From positions 310,001 to 374,000 of the forward strand of contig CAVOHB010000006.1 of the NCBI GenBank assembly GCA_963695705.1: 64,000 nucleotides of DNA. The letters run 5' to 3'. Position numbers and translations under genes: made by a program. Shown piece by piece: positions 32,687 to 42,453 of this stretch. Source of the stretch: JBKPNJ01 sp963695705 (GTDB lineage: Bacteria > Actinomycetota > Actinomycetes > Propionibacteriales > Nocardioidaceae). The notes under the pieces are model-generated. The model saw nothing but the letters and a program-made list of their open reading frames with translations, did no database searches and had not been told where the DNA came from. How positions within the stretch are numbered: position 1 is the stretch's first letter; each line of letters starts with the position of its first letter.

Positions 32687-33166
32687 GTGCGCAGAGCCGT
32701 CTGTCCAGGGTCGTTCGACCCCGTGACCAACGGCCACCTCGACATCGTGTCCCGTGCCTCCGAGCTCTTCGACGAAGTCACCGTGGCGGTGCTGTTCAAC
32801 AAGGGCAAGGAGGGTCTGTTCAGTGTCGACGAACGACTCGAGATGCTCAGGGTCGTCGCGCAGGACTACACCAACGTCGAGGTCGATGCGTTCCATGGCC
32901 TGCTGGTCGACTTCTGCACCTCCCACGGCATCAGCACGATCGTCAAGGGGCTCCGAGCGGTGAGTGACTTCGACTATGAGCTCCAGATGGCGCAGATGAA
33001 CAGAAGTCTGGCGGGAGTCGAGACGGTGTTCGTACCAACCAGCCCGGAGTACTCCTTCCTCGCATCGAGCCTGGTCAAAGAGGTCGCGGCGTACGGCGGC
33101 GACGTCTCCGGCCTGATACCCGGCCACGTCCTCGAGCGCCTGCTCGTCCGACTCGGACAGGTGTAG
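32687..33166 (+). CDS. coaD: Phosphopantetheine adenylyltransferase
   Basis: A 159-residue enzyme of coenzyme A synthesis. The nucleotidyltransferase motif is in CPGSFDPVTNGHLDIVSRA, and VKGLRAVSDFDYELQMAQMN and SPEYSFLASSLVKEVA are family signatures, the latter carrying the ISSS-like ATP site. GTG start three bases after rsmD. Full length. Confidence 0.96.
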   Translation: MRRAVCPGSFDPVTNGHLDIVSRASELFDEVTVAVLFNKGKEGLFSVDERLEMLRVVAQDYTNVEVDAFHGLLVDFCTSHGISTIVKGLRAVSDFDYELQMAQMNRSLAGVETVFVPTSPEYSFLASSLVKEVAAYGGDVSGLIPGHVLERLLVRLGQV

Positions 33167-33170
33167 CCCG

Positions 33171-33734
33171 GTGACCAGAGCGGCTGCCGAAGGCCCGTTC
33201 GCTCCGGAGGACGGCGCGAGCACGGACGACCAGCGCCTTGACCTGTCCGGGCAGCTGGCTGAGCTTCGCGCGGTGATTGCGACCGCGCGGTCGATGCCCA
33301 TGTCGGCGTCGGCGGTCATCAACCGGGCCGACGTCCTCGCGATGCTCGACCGCCTTGCCGCGGATCTGCCGGCGGCGTTCGGCGCCGCCGACAAGGTGAT
33401 CGCGGACCGGGAGGTGCTCGTCGCCGCAGGTCATGAGCAGGTCGAGGCGATGCGCTCGGCGGCCCGAGCGGACCGCGACCGCCTGGTTGCGGACACCGAG
33501 GTGGTCCAAGCGGCCCGCCGTGAGGCCGAGGACATCGTCACGGCGGCGCGTCGTGAATCCGAAGAGCTGCGACGCGAGACCGACGGCTACGTCGACGCCA
33601 AGCTCGCCACGTTCGAGATCAGCCTCACCAAGACGCTCCAGGCGGTCACGCGTGGTCGCGAACGGCTGCGCGGCCGCAGCGAGCTCGACACGCTGGGCGA
33701 AGATCCCGACGCCGGCTCCGGGGACGGTCGCTGA
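33171..33734 (+). CDS. sepIVA: SepIVA-like coiled-coil septation protein (DivIVA-related)
   Basis: A 187-residue protein, largely alpha-helical. A hydrophobic segment (AVINRADVLAMLDRLAADLP) is followed by a long charged coiled coil of Ala/Glu/Arg/Asp (REAEDIVTAARRESEELRR). In Mycobacterium the gene in this place, between coaD and the DUF177 gene, is Rv2927c/SepIVA, a DivIVA-like factor needed for septation and polar growth. The assignment rests on position and coiled-coil pattern. GTG starts four bases after coaD. Confidence 0.7.
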   Translation: MTRAAAEGPFAPEDGASTDDQRLDLSGQLAELRAVIATARSMPMSASAVINRADVLAMLDRLAADLPAAFGAADKVIADREVLVAAGHEQVEAMRSAARADRDRLVADTEVVQAARREAEDIVTAARRESEELRRETDGYVDAKLATFEISLTKTLQAVTRGRERLRGRSELDTLGEDPDAGSGDGR

Positions 33735-33830
33735 CACAGGGGGTTTTGGTCGGGAGCCAGCGCACGAGGTAGCCTATGTGGCCGGCCGGTCTTCGTAGAC
33801 CGCTGTTCTGCCTGCGCGACGTAGCCTGCG

Positions 33831-34418
33831 ATGAAGTGGGGACCCCTGAAACGCCTCGACCCGAGAGCGCCGCTCGTGCTCGACTCCCGCGAGCTGGCCC
33901 GCCGTCCCGGGTCATCGAAGCGGGTGTCGCGGACCGAGCCGGCGCCCCCGGACCTCCGCATCGAGCTCATCGGCGTACCCGAAGGTAGCCCGGTCCAGCT
34001 CGACCTCCTGCTGGAGTCGGTGATGGAGGGCATCCTCGCCTCGGGCACGGCCCGAGCGTCGCTCGCCGGGGAATGCGCCCGCTGCCTGGACTCCGTCGAG
34101 GACGAGCTGGTGGTGGAGCTGCAGGAGCTGTACGTCTATCCGGAGAGCGACGCCCGGGACGACGAGGCAAGCCGCCTCGAGGGCGACTACCTCGATCTGG
34201 AGCCGGTGCTGCGTGACGCGGTCGTGCTCGCGCTCCCCTTCCGCCCGGTGTGCGACGACGACTGCCCCGGACTCTGTGCCGAGTGCGGCGCGCGTCTGGC
34301 GGACGAGCCCGCGCACCACCACGCGGAGCCGACCGACCCACGGTGGGCGGCACTGGCCTCGCTCACCGCCGACAACACGGCCGGCCGCGACGACGCGACC
34401 GGCGAGAACGAGGAGTAG
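33831..34418 (+). CDS. DUF177 (YceD) family protein
   Basis: A 195-residue protein always found directly before rpmF in bacteria. Landmarks are DPRAPLVLDSRELARRPGS, GTARASLAGECARCLD with its CxxC-type cysteine pair, LDLEPVLRDAVVLALPFRPV, and CDDDCPGLCAECGARL, a four-cysteine putative metal site. YceD is linked to 23S rRNA processing or L32 supply in E. coli and plants. The acidic C-terminus ends four bases before rpmF. Confidence 0.9.
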   Translation: MKWGPLKRLDPRAPLVLDSRELARRPGSSKRVSRTEPAPPDLRIELIGVPEGSPVQLDLLLESVMEGILASGTARASLAGECARCLDSVEDELVVELQELYVYPESDARDDEASRLEGDYLDLEPVLRDAVVLALPFRPVCDDDCPGLCAECGARLADEPAHHHAEPTDPRWAALASLTADNTAGRDDATGENEE

Positions 34419-34421
34419 ATC

Positions 34422-34607
34422 GTGGCAGTTCCGAAGCGGAGAATGTCGCGGAGCAACACGCGGCACCGGCGCTCGCAGTGGAAGGCCACCGCACCGTCAC
34501 TGGTGACGTGCACCAATCCCGCGTGTGGCTCCAAGCACCTTCCGCACCGGGCGTGCCCGGAGTGCGGCCAGTACGGCCCCCGCGCCGATCGTCGCCAGGT
34601 CCTCTGA
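34422..34607 (+). CDS. rpmF: 50S ribosomal protein L32
   Basis: A 61-residue L32: AVPKRRMSRSNTRHRRSQW followed by two cysteine pairs (CTNPAC and CPEC) that bind zinc. GTG start with AGGAG upstream. It lies between DUF177 and rnc, a conserved trio. Confidence 0.96.
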   Translation: MAVPKRRMSRSNTRHRRSQWKATAPSLVTCTNPACGSKHLPHRACPECGQYGPRADRRQVL

Positions 34608-34612
34608 CCGAG

Positions 34613-35344
34613 GTGGTCGGCAAGTACGACGAGCTCCGGGCGCAGCTTGGCGTGCCCGACCTGTGCGACGAGGAGCTCGAGCACGCGCTGACCCACCGCT
34701 CGTACTCCTACGAGAACGGCGGACTGCCGACCAACGAGCGGCTGGAGTTCCTCGGGGACGCCGTACTGGGGCTCGTCATCACCGACACGCTGTTCCGCAC
34801 GCACCCCGACCTTTCCGAAGGACGCCTGGCGAAGCTGCGGGCCGCGGTCGTCAACGCCCGTGCGCTCGCCGAGGTCGCGAGAACGCTCGGGCTCGGCGAG
34901 TACGTCCTGCTAGGCCGGGGCGAGGAGGTCACCGGCGGCAGGGACAAGTCCTCGATCCTGTCCGACACGGCCGAGGCCGTCATCGGCGTCGTCTACCTGC
35001 ACGGAGGATTCACCGCCGCCACCGACGTCGTGCATCGGCTGTTCGACCCCCTGCTGGAGGCGGCCGCGCGGCTCGGCGCCGGGCTGGACTGGAAGACGAG
35101 CCTGCAGGAGCTCGCGGCCGACAGCGGGCGCGGGCTTCCCGAGTACCTGATCGGGGAAAGCGGCCCGGATCACGCGAAGACGTTCGTCGCCCGAGTGCGG
35201 GTTGCCGACACGATCTATGGCCAGGGCGTGGGACGGAGCAAGAAGGAGGCCGAGCAGCAGGCGGCCGAGACCGCGTGGAAGGTCATCAAGGAGGAGCTCG
35301 ACGCCGGGACCGCCGACTGGATGGGCGATGCCCGAACTCCCTGA
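34613..35344 (+). CDS. rnc: Ribonuclease III
   Basis: A 243-residue double-strand RNA endonuclease for rRNA and mRNA maturation. The catalytic signature is NERLEFLGDAVLGLVI, followed by DKSSILSDTAEAVIGVVYLHGG, and the C-terminal dsRNA-binding domain is DWKTSLQELAADSGRGLPEY through GRSKKEAEQQAAETAW. GTG 34613 lies six bases after the rpmF stop. No clear ribosome-binding site is visible, so translation may depend on coupling. The end overlaps mutM by 17 bases. Confidence 0.94.
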   Translation: MVGKYDELRAQLGVPDLCDEELEHALTHRSYSYENGGLPTNERLEFLGDAVLGLVITDTLFRTHPDLSEGRLAKLRAAVVNARALAEVARTLGLGEYVLLGRGEEVTGGRDKSSILSDTAEAVIGVVYLHGGFTAATDVVHRLFDPLLEAAARLGAGLDWKTSLQELAADSGRGLPEYLIGESGPDHAKTFVARVRVADTIYGQGVGRSKKEAEQQAAETAWKVIKEELDAGTADWMGDARTP

Positions 35345-36179
35345 GGTCGAGGTGGTACGCCGGGGGCTGGAACGCTTTGTGGTCGGGCGCCGGATCGACG
35401 CAGTCGAGGTGGCACATCCGCGTTCCGTGCGTCGCCACACCGGGGGGCCCGTCGACTTCGCCGCCCGGCTGGTCGGGTCCCGCGTCGTGGCCGCCCGCCG
35501 GCGCGGCAAGTACCTCTGGCTGGCCATGCAGGACGGCTCCGCACTGCTGGGTCACCTCGGCATGAGTGGGCAGCTGCTGGTCCGACCCCATGACGCGCCG
35601 GCCGAGCGGCACCTGCGTGTGCGGATGGACCTCGACGACGGCTCCGACCTCCGGTTCGTGGACCAGCGGACGTTCGGCGGGCTGTTGGTCGCGGAGGGCG
35701 GGGCGGAGCTCCCCGCCCAGATCAGCCACATAGCGCGGGACCCGCTGGACCCCCACTTCGATCTCGACGAGTTCGCGAGGCGGCTGCGGAAGCGGCGGAC
35801 CGGGATCAAGCGCGCGCTGCTCGACCAGGCGCTGATCTCAGGCGTCGGGAACATCTACGCCGACGAGGCCCTGTGGCTGGCCCGGCTGCACTTCGCCCGG
35901 GCGACCGAGGCGCTGCGCCTGCCTGACGTGGCCGCGGTTGTCACCGCCACGCGCTCGGTCATGACAGCCGCTCTGGAGCAGGGCGGCACCTCGTTCGACG
36001 CGCTGTACGTCAACGTGAACGGTGAGAGCGGGTACTTCGAGCGCTCACTGGCGGTGTACGGAAGGGCGGGGGAACCGTGCGGTCGCTGCGGCACGCTGAT
36101 CCGGCGCTTCCGGTTCATGAACCGGTCGTCCTACACCTGTCCCACCTGTCAGCGTCAGCCTCGCAGCCCCCGCTGGTAG
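35328..36179 (+). CDS. mutM: Formamidopyrimidine-DNA glycosylase
   Basis: A 283-residue base-excision repair enzyme for 8-oxoguanine. The catalytic N-terminal PELPEVE follows the start Met, the H2TH region includes KRALLDQALISGVGNIYADE, and the C-terminal zinc finger has CGRC and CPTC. The conserved Lys is in LGHLGMSGQLL. ATG 35328 lies inside the end of rnc, so it is translationally coupled. Normal length. Confidence 0.96.
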   Translation: MPELPEVEVVRRGLERFVVGRRIDAVEVAHPRSVRRHTGGPVDFAARLVGSRVVAARRRGKYLWLAMQDGSALLGHLGMSGQLLVRPHDAPAERHLRVRMDLDDGSDLRFVDQRTFGGLLVAEGGAELPAQISHIARDPLDPHFDLDEFARRLRKRRTGIKRALLDQALISGVGNIYADEALWLARLHFARATEALRLPDVAAVVTATRSVMTAALEQGGTSFDALYVNVNGESGYFERSLAVYGRAGEPCGRCGTLIRRFRFMNRSSYTCPTCQRQPRSPRW

Positions 36180-36385
36180 CGACCCGCTGACATCCGGCGG
36201 GCAACGTCCGTGGCCGGCTCCTCCAGGGCCCGGTCCCGAGGTCAGCGCCCGGCCCGGTTGACGATGGCCCATTTCCGGTGGACCCTAGACGTAACCCCCG
36301 CGCGGCCGCTGTTTCTGACGATTCGTCTTGGGCGGCTGCCCGTGAGGATCCACACGCACGATCCCATGTCAAACGGAGGATTACA

Positions 36386-36616
36386 TTGGCCAAAGCACTC
36401 CTCGGCTACGTAGGAGGTTCCGACCTTCGGCTGATTGAGGAGACGCGGCGGTTGCGTCAGCGCGTTGCCGACCTGGAGGCGCAGCTGATGCGCCTGCAGG
36501 CCGAGAACGACTCGCTGTGTGCCGCGATCCACGAAGGTCAGATGTTGATGTTGGCTGACACCGAGGGCCAGTACCAGGACGAGCACCAAGACGAGTACCA
36601 GCCCGCCCTCACCTAA
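36386..36616 (+). CDS. Small conserved coiled-coil protein
   Basis: A 76-residue protein from TTG 36386, which follows ACGGAGGA with good spacing: LAKALLGYVGGSDLRLIEET then RRLRQRVADLEAQLMRLQAE, a leucine-rich coiled coil, and an acidic Gln/Asp tail. Similar short proteins starting AK-LLGYVGG occur in other actinobacteria, but I know of no function. It could be a small DNA- or membrane-associated adaptor. Confidence 0.6.
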   Translation: MAKALLGYVGGSDLRLIEETRRLRQRVADLEAQLMRLQAENDSLCAAIHEGQMLMLADTEGQYQDEHQDEYQPALT

Positions 36617-37089
36617 CCCCGCGATCCGACACTTATTTCGCGCGATCCGACACTTGTTGACGCGCCATCCGACAACGTGTCTCGCCGGTAGGCACGGGTT
36701 ACGGCGAGCGCTCAACAACTGCACACACTTCTTGCCGCGGCCGACATGATGGCCTCCCCTGGGGTGGTGCGTCAGCGTGAGCCGCACGCACCGACCTTTG
36801 CGCGGCAGGTGGTCATCGGGGTTCAACCGTGACCAACAACTGCGCAATCCCGGCAGTGGCCCGGCCGACGACCCATACCTGTGCACCTGCCGAACTCGAA
36901 CCAGGCATCCGCCGATCCGACACGTGACCGAGCGGTCGCACACGCAGCGTGCCCGGGTTGCCACGCCCCGGCGGCGCGTCGGACGTAGTGCGGGCACGGG
37001 GCGTCGATAGGCTCGGGACCGGTCTTCCCTCACCGATCACCTGCGGACTGGACGTCGAACGACCGCGCCGTGCAGAGGAGTAGCACCCG
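36617..37089. other. 473-base gap with repeated GATCCGACAC motifs
   Basis: No gene is recognised. GCGATCCGACACTT occurs at 36621 and 36642 (21 bases apart), a weaker copy CCATCCGACAAC near 36665, and CGATCCGACACGTG near 36913. The fourth copy, far downstream, suggests ends of a lost mobile element or a dispersed repeat. The last part should hold the smc promoter. Confidence 0.5.
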
Positions 37090-40000
37090 GTGTATCTCAA
37101 GAGCCTCACACTTCGTGGGTTCAAGTCGTTCGCGTCCTCGACCACCCTCCGGCTCGAGCCGGGCATCACCTGCGTCGTCGGGCCCAACGGCTCCGGGAAG
37201 TCGAACGTGGTGGACGCCCTCGCCTGGGTGATGGGCGAGCAGGGACCCAAGTCGCTGCGCGGCGGCAAGATGGAGGACGTCATCTTCGCCGGCACGGCAG
37301 CCCGGCCGCCGTTGGGTCGCGCGGAGGTCCTCCTCACCATCGACAACACCGATGGCGCCCTGCCCATCGACTACACCGAGGTCATGATCTCGCGGACGAT
37401 GTTCCGCAACGGCGGCTCGGAGTACGCGATCAACGGGCATGGCTGCCGGCTGCTGGACATCCAGGACCTGCTGAGCGACTCGGGCATCGGCCGGGAGATG
37501 CACGTCGTCGTCGGTCAGGGGCAGCTCGACGCGATCCTGTACGCCTCCCCGGAGGAGCGTCGCGGCTTCGTCGAGGAGGCCGCCGGCGTCCTCAAGCACC
37601 GCAAGCGCAAGGAGAAGGCGGTCCGCAAGCTCGACGCGACCGACGGCAACCTGAACCGGCTCCAAGACCTGCTCACCGAGATCCGTCGTCGGCTGAAGCC
37701 CCTCGGCCGGCAGGCGGACGTCGCACGCCGCGCGGCCACCATCCAGGCCGATGCCCGCGACGCCAGGGCACGGCTCCTCGCCGACGACCTATTGACCCTC
37801 CGGACCGCCCTGGAACAGGAGCTGGCCGAGGAGTCGCAGCTGCGCGAGCGACGCGCCGCGCTCGTCACCGCGCTCACGCAGGCCCGGTCGGACGAGGCCG
37901 GCCTTCAGGACGCCCTGCGCGGCGATGCCCCTCGGCTGGCCGGCGCCCAGGAGACGTGGTACCAGCTGTCGAGCATGCGGGAGCGGCTGACCGGGATGGC
38001 GGGTCTCTCGGCAGAGCGGGCACGCAACCTGGCGGAGGGCCTGGAGGAGGTACGCACCGGGCCGGACCCGGACGAGCTCGAGGCCGAGGCCGGCCGTGTC
38101 CGGGCGGCGCAGACCGGCATCTCCGCCGACGTCGAGCGCCACCGGTCGGCGCTCGGCCGCGCGATCGAGGACCGTCGTAGGGCCGAGGCCGCCGCCGCCG
38201 AGGAGGACCGGCGGGTCGCGGGCCTGCTGCGGGCGGGAGCCGACCGGCGCGAGGGTCTGGCCCGGCTGTCCGGCCAGGTGGCCGCGCTGCGCAGCCGCGC
38301 CGCAGCCGCGGACTCGGAGATCGGCCGGTTGTCGGACGCCCGGCAGCTCGCCCTGGAGAGGGCTTCCCGGGCGCAGCACGACTTCACCTCGCTGGAGGTC
38401 CGGATCGCCGGCCTCGACGCGGGTGAGCGCGGCCTCGATGCCGAGTACGAAGCCGCCCGGTCGGTGCTCGACGACCTCGAGGATCGACTGGGCAAGACCA
38501 GGGACGAGCTGCACCAGGCCGAGCGCGAGCGGGCCGGCCTGCACGCCCGCAAGGACGCGTTGGAGCTGGGGCTCTCCCGCGCCGACGGCCCCGCGGCGCT
38601 GGTCGCAACGGCCGGTGACCTGCCGGGGCTCCTGGGATCCGTCGCGGCGCTCCTGTCGGTCCAGACCGGGTACGAGGCTCCGGTGGCGGCGGCCCTCGGC
38701 GCCGCCGCGGATGCTGTCGCCGTGTCACAGACCGACGCGGCGGTCGACGCGATCGCGCGGCTGCGCGCCGAGGACCGCGGCCGGGCCGGGATCCTGGTCG
38801 CCGGACGCGTGCGCGAGGAAGGCGAGGAGCGCGAGGAGCGCGAGGAGACAGCCTGGCCCGAGCTGCCCCCGGGCGCGGTGTACGCCGTCGACGTGGTCGA
38901 CGGTCCGCCGCAGCTGCGGGCCGCGCTGCGGCAGCTGATGTCCAAGGTCGCCGTCGTCGGTGGACTCGACGATGCGCAGGCGCTGGTGAACGAGCGTGCC
39001 GATGTCGTGGCGGTCACGCGCGACGGCGACCTTCTCGGCCGGCATTTCGCGATGGGCGGGTCGTCGGCGGTGCCGAGCCTGATCGAGGTCCAGGCGGCCG
39101 TCGACGAGGCGACCCGGCGGCTGGACGCGTCGACGCACGCCTGCGAACGGCTGCGCTTCGAGCTGTCGCGACTCACCGAGGAGCGTGAGTCGGCGCAGCG
39201 CAGCGTCGACGTCTGGCTGGCCAAGCTGCACGAGTCGGATGCTGCGATGACCGCCGTCGCGGAGGAGCTCGGCCAGCTCGGTGCGCTGGCGCGGGCCGCC
39301 GGGGGAGAGGCCGACCGACTCCTCGAGGCGATCAGCGAGGCCGAAGAGGTGCACCGCCGCGACCTGGCCGGCCTGGCCGACCTCGAGCGGCGGCTCGCTG
39401 CCGCGACCGACGACTCCGACGAGGAGCCGGAAACCGCAGAGCTGGAGCGCCTCACCCAGGCGGCCCGGGTCGGCCGGCAGGCCGAGACGGAGGCTCGACT
39501 CGTCCTGCGTACCGCCGAGGAGCGCGCGAATGCGCTGAGCGGGCAGGCCGACGCGCTGCTGCGGTCGGCGCAGGCCGAACGGCACGCCCGGGCCGCCGCG
39601 ATGGCCCGTCGGCACCGGCGCGTCCGTGAACGACAGGCGGCCGAGGCCGTCGGCCGCGGGATCTCTCGCGTCCTGGACCGGCTCCAGCAGTCGCTCCGCG
39701 ATGCCGCCGCCCGGCGGGCCGAGGTCGAGCGGGACATGTACGAGCGCGACGAGCGGCTTTCGGCCCAGCGGGCACTCGTGCGCGGCCTGGAGACCGAGCT
39801 GGGAGAGCTCACCGAGACCGTTCACCGTGAGGACGTATCCCGGGCGGAGCTGCGGATGACGATCCAACAGTCGGAGCAGCGCGCGCTCGACGAGCTGGGT
39901 CTGGACGTCGACGCGCTCGTCGCTGAGTACGGCCCCGCACAACCCGTCCCGGCTGCGGAGACGCACGACCCGGAAGAAGCGGCCGAACCCGAGTCGGTTC

Positions 40001-40671
40001 CCTACGTCCGTGAGGAGCAGCAGCGGCGCCTGCAGACGGCCGAACGACAGCTGGCCGTGCTCGGCACCGTCAACCCACTCGCGCTGGAGGAGTTCTCCGC
40101 GCAGGAGGAACGCCACCGGTTCCTCACCGAGCAGCTCGAGGACCTCAAGCGGACCCGCAGGGATCTGCTCGACATCGTTCGCGAGGTCGATGAGCGCGTG
40201 CACCAGGTGTTCACCGAGGCCTACCTCGACGTGGCCCGCGAGTTCGCCGAGATCTTCGCGCGGCTCTTCCCCGGCGGAGACGGCCGGCTCGTGCTGACCG
40301 ATCCGGACGACATGCTTGCCACCGGGCTCGACGTGGAGGCCCGTCCCCCGGGAAAGCGGATCAAGCGGCTCTCGCTGCTGTCCGGCGGCGAGCGCTCGCT
40401 GGTCGCGGTGGCGTTCCTGGTCGCGCTGTTCAAGGCCCGGCCGTCACCGTTCTACATCCTCGACGAGGTCGAGGCCGCCCTCGACGACACCAACCTGGAC
40501 CGGCTGCTCCAGATCTACCAGGAGCTGCGCGAGAGCTCACAGCTGATGGTGATAACGCACCAGAAGCGCACGATGGAGATCGCCGACGCGCTCTACGGCG
40601 TCTCGATGCGCGGCGACGGGGTCTCGGCGGTGATCAGCCAGCGGCTGCGGGAGGCCGCGGAGAGCGCCTGA
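37090..40671 (+). CDS. smc: Chromosome segregation protein SMC
   Basis: A 1193-residue condensin ATPase. Walker A (GPNGSGKSN) is at residues 31-39. It is followed by a long coiled coil rich in Arg, Ala, Glu and Leu, a hinge near residues 510-660 (LLGSVAALLSVQTGYEAPV, DAVAVSQTDAAVDAIARLRA), a returning coiled coil, and near the C-terminus the ABC signature LLSGGERSLVAVAFLVALF and Walker B ILDEVEAALDDTNLDRLL. It forms rings with ScpA/ScpB for chromosome organisation. GTG start. Full length. Confidence 0.97.
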   Translation: MYLKSLTLRGFKSFASSTTLRLEPGITCVVGPNGSGKSNVVDALAWVMGEQGPKSLRGGKMEDVIFAGTAARPPLGRAEVLLTIDNTDGALPIDYTEVMISRTMFRNGGSEYAINGHGCRLLDIQDLLSDSGIGREMHVVVGQGQLDAILYASPEERRGFVEEAAGVLKHRKRKEKAVRKLDATDGNLNRLQDLLTEIRRRLKPLGRQADVARRAATIQADARDARARLLADDLLTLRTALEQELAEESQLRERRAALVTALTQARSDEAGLQDALRGDAPRLAGAQETWYQLSSMRERLTGMAGLSAERARNLAEGLEEVRTGPDPDELEAEAGRVRAAQTGISADVERHRSALGRAIEDRRRAEAAAAEEDRRVAGLLRAGADRREGLARLSGQVAALRSRAAAADSEIGRLSDARQLALERASRAQHDFTSLEVRIAGLDAGERGLDAEYEAARSVLDDLEDRLGKTRDELHQAERERAGLHARKDALELGLSRADGPAALVATAGDLPGLLGSVAALLSVQTGYEAPVAAALGAAADAVAVSQTDAAVDAIARLRAEDRGRAGILVAGRVREEGEEREEREETAWPELPPGAVYAVDVVDGPPQLRAALRQLMSKVAVVGGLDDAQALVNERADVVAVTRDGDLLGRHFAMGGSSAVPSLIEVQAAVDEATRRLDASTHACERLRFELSRLTEERESAQRSVDVWLAKLHESDAAMTAVAEELGQLGALARAAGGEADRLLEAISEAEEVHRRDLAGLADLERRLAAATDDSDEEPETAELERLTQAARVGRQAETEARLVLRTAEERANALSGQADALLRSAQAERHARAAAMARRHRRVRERQAAEAVGRGISRVLDRLQQSLRDAAARRAEVERDMYERDERLSAQRALVRGLETELGELTETVHREDVSRAELRMTIQQSEQRALDELGLDVDALVAEYGPAQPVPAAETHDPEEAAEPESVPYVREEQQRRLQTAERQLAVLGTVNPLALEEFSAQEERHRFLTEQLEDLKRTRRDLLDIVREVDERVHQVFTEAYLDVAREFAEIFARLFPGGDGRLVLTDPDDMLATGLDVEARPPGKRIKRLSLLSGGERSLVAVAFLVALFKARPSPFYILDEVEAALDDTNLDRLLQIYQELRESSQLMVITHQKRTMEIADALYGVSMRGDGVSAVISQRLREAAESA

Positions 40672-40839
40672 CCGGGGACGAGCGCCTCGATCAGAGCGCT
40701 TTGGGCGGGATGCCGGTTTGTTGCCACTCCGGTGCTGGCCACCTGGCATCATGGAAGGCACGAACGTCTCGTCGTGTCAGTCCTGGCCACCCGTGATTGA
40801 CGCGACCTCATCGACCATCGACCGCCGGGGGTTGCACCC

Positions 40840-41052
40840 ATGCTCTACCTGATCGTCGCGATGTCCGTGATCCTTGTTCTCGCGGCGTTCACCGTGGTGT
40901 TCGTGGCCTTCCCCTTCCGCGGTCGCGACATCCCCAATGCGGCCTGGCTGTCCAACGCGATGAGCAGCGCAGCCGACCGGATACCGCTCGATGATGAGTA
41001 CGCGGGACAGTCCTCGCACCCGGACAGACGGCCGGGTTCCGGCAGCGCCTGA
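40840..41052 (+). CDS. Small single-pass membrane protein between smc and ftsY
   Basis: A 70-residue protein: one transmembrane helix (LYLIVAMSVILVLAAFTVVF) then a short polar tail starting FPFRGRDIPNAAWLSNAMSS. Similar small membrane proteins occur at this place in related genomes. Function unknown; the tail probably faces the cytoplasm after the positive residues. Confidence 0.6.
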   Translation: MLYLIVAMSVILVLAAFTVVFVAFPFRGRDIPNAAWLSNAMSSAADRIPLDDEYAGQSSHPDRRPGSGSA

Positions 41053-41183
41053 TCCCCGCCGACAGCCTCGTGCCGGCCCGGCTGTGCCCGCGCGCGCGGA
41101 CGGAGACCGGACCGTACTCCTCGCCGACCGCCCGGCAACCGGCCTGACCGTGCCCCGGTCGGCGTCTGACAGGATCGGCGCCC

Positions 41184-42395
41184 ATGGGCGACTACATCTA
41201 TCTCGTCATCGTGCTGGCGGTCGCGCTCGTGTCGCTGGTCGTCGGGCTGGTCACGACCAGGCTGCGCCGACACCGGCCGACCCCCACCCGGCCGACCGCC
41301 ACCCGCCCGACCCCCACCCGGCAGACCCCGACCGGACCTGAGGCGCCGTCTCCGACCGTCCCGGCCGACCAGGACCGTGACGGCTCAGCCGCCGAGGACT
41401 CCCCCTACCGACCCGGCCCGGACACGATCGAAGCCCCGCCGGAGCCCGCCGCGCCGGTCCCCACGATCGAGCGTCCCGAGTCCGCCCAGGGACGCCTGAT
41501 CCGGTTGCGTGCCCGGCTCGCGCGCTCCCAGTCGAGCCTGGGGCAGGGCCTGCTGGCGCTGCTGAGCCGCGACCGGATCGACGAGGACACCTGGGACGAG
41601 ATCGAGGAGACGCTGCTGGTCGCCGACGTCGGGGTGGCGCCCGCACACGAGCTGGTCGAACGCCTGCGCACCCGCGTCCGCGTCGAAGGGGTGGCATCCG
41701 GGGAGGCGGCCCGCGCCATGCTGCGCGAGGAGCTGCTGGCGCTGGTCGATCCGAGCATGGACCGGGCGCTGCGGGTGAACCGGCGGGACGGCCTGCCCGG
41801 CGTGGTGATGGTGGTCGGCGTCAACGGCACGGGGAAGACGACGACCGTCGGGAAGCTCGCGCGAGTACTCGTCGCCGAGGACCGGGACGTGCTGCTCGGT
41901 GCCGCCGACACCTTCCGCGCCGCCGCGGTGGACCAGCTCCAGACCTGGGGCGAGCGGGTGGGAGTCCCGACGGTTCGAGGTCCCGAAGGGGGCGACCCGG
42001 CGAGCGTCGCCTTCGACGCCGTACGCGCCGGCGTCGAGCAGGAGGTCGACACCGTGCTCATCGACACCGCCGGCCGGCTGCACACCAAGACCGGTCTGAT
42101 GGACGAGCTCGGCAAGATCAAGCGGGTGATCGAGAAGCAGGCGCCGGTCACCGAGGTACTGCTCGTCCTCGACGCGACGACCGGTCAGAACGGCATGACG
42201 CAGGCCCGGGTGTTCGCTGAGGTGGTCGACGTCTCGGGGATCGTGCTGACCAAGCTGGACGGCACCGCGAAGGGCGGCATCGTCATCGCGGTCCAGCGGG
42301 AGCTCGGCGTGCCGGTCAAGCTGGTCGGCCTCGGGGAGGGCGCGGACGACCTGGCGCCGTTCGACCCGCAGGCGTTCGTCGACGCGCTGCTCTGA
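41184..42395 (+). CDS. ftsY: Signal recognition particle receptor FtsY
   Basis: A 403-residue SRP GTPase receptor. The N-terminus is a transmembrane helix (YIYLVIVLAVALVSLVVGLV), as in actinobacterial FtsY, then a Pro/Thr repeat (TRPTATRPTPTRQTP) and an acidic linker. The NG domain begins near residue 100; G1 is VGVNGTGKTTTVGKLA, with ADTFRAAAVDQL, DTAGRLHTKTGLMDEL and TKLDGTAKGG. It docks ribosome-SRP complexes at the membrane; its partner Ffh is encoded at 46647. Confidence 0.96.
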   Translation: MGDYIYLVIVLAVALVSLVVGLVTTRLRRHRPTPTRPTATRPTPTRQTPTGPEAPSPTVPADQDRDGSAAEDSPYRPGPDTIEAPPEPAAPVPTIERPESAQGRLIRLRARLARSQSSLGQGLLALLSRDRIDEDTWDEIEETLLVADVGVAPAHELVERLRTRVRVEGVASGEAARAMLREELLALVDPSMDRALRVNRRDGLPGVVMVVGVNGTGKTTTVGKLARVLVAEDRDVLLGAADTFRAAAVDQLQTWGERVGVPTVRGPEGGDPASVAFDAVRAGVEQEVDTVLIDTAGRLHTKTGLMDELGKIKRVIEKQAPVTEVLLVLDATTGQNGMTQARVFAEVVDVSGIVLTKLDGTAKGGIVIAVQRELGVPVKLVGLGEGADDLAPFDPQAFVDALL

Positions 42396-42453
42396 GACCG
42401 CCCACGTCCGAGCACCTGATCGGGCAGCCGTCCGGAGCCGGTTTCACGCGGAC

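Noticed and set aside
37905..39812. Large antisense reading frame of over 600 codons inside smc
   Set aside because: Its sequence is Ser/Arg/Ala-rich and biased, as expected opposite a GC-rich coiled-coil gene, with no recognisable domain.
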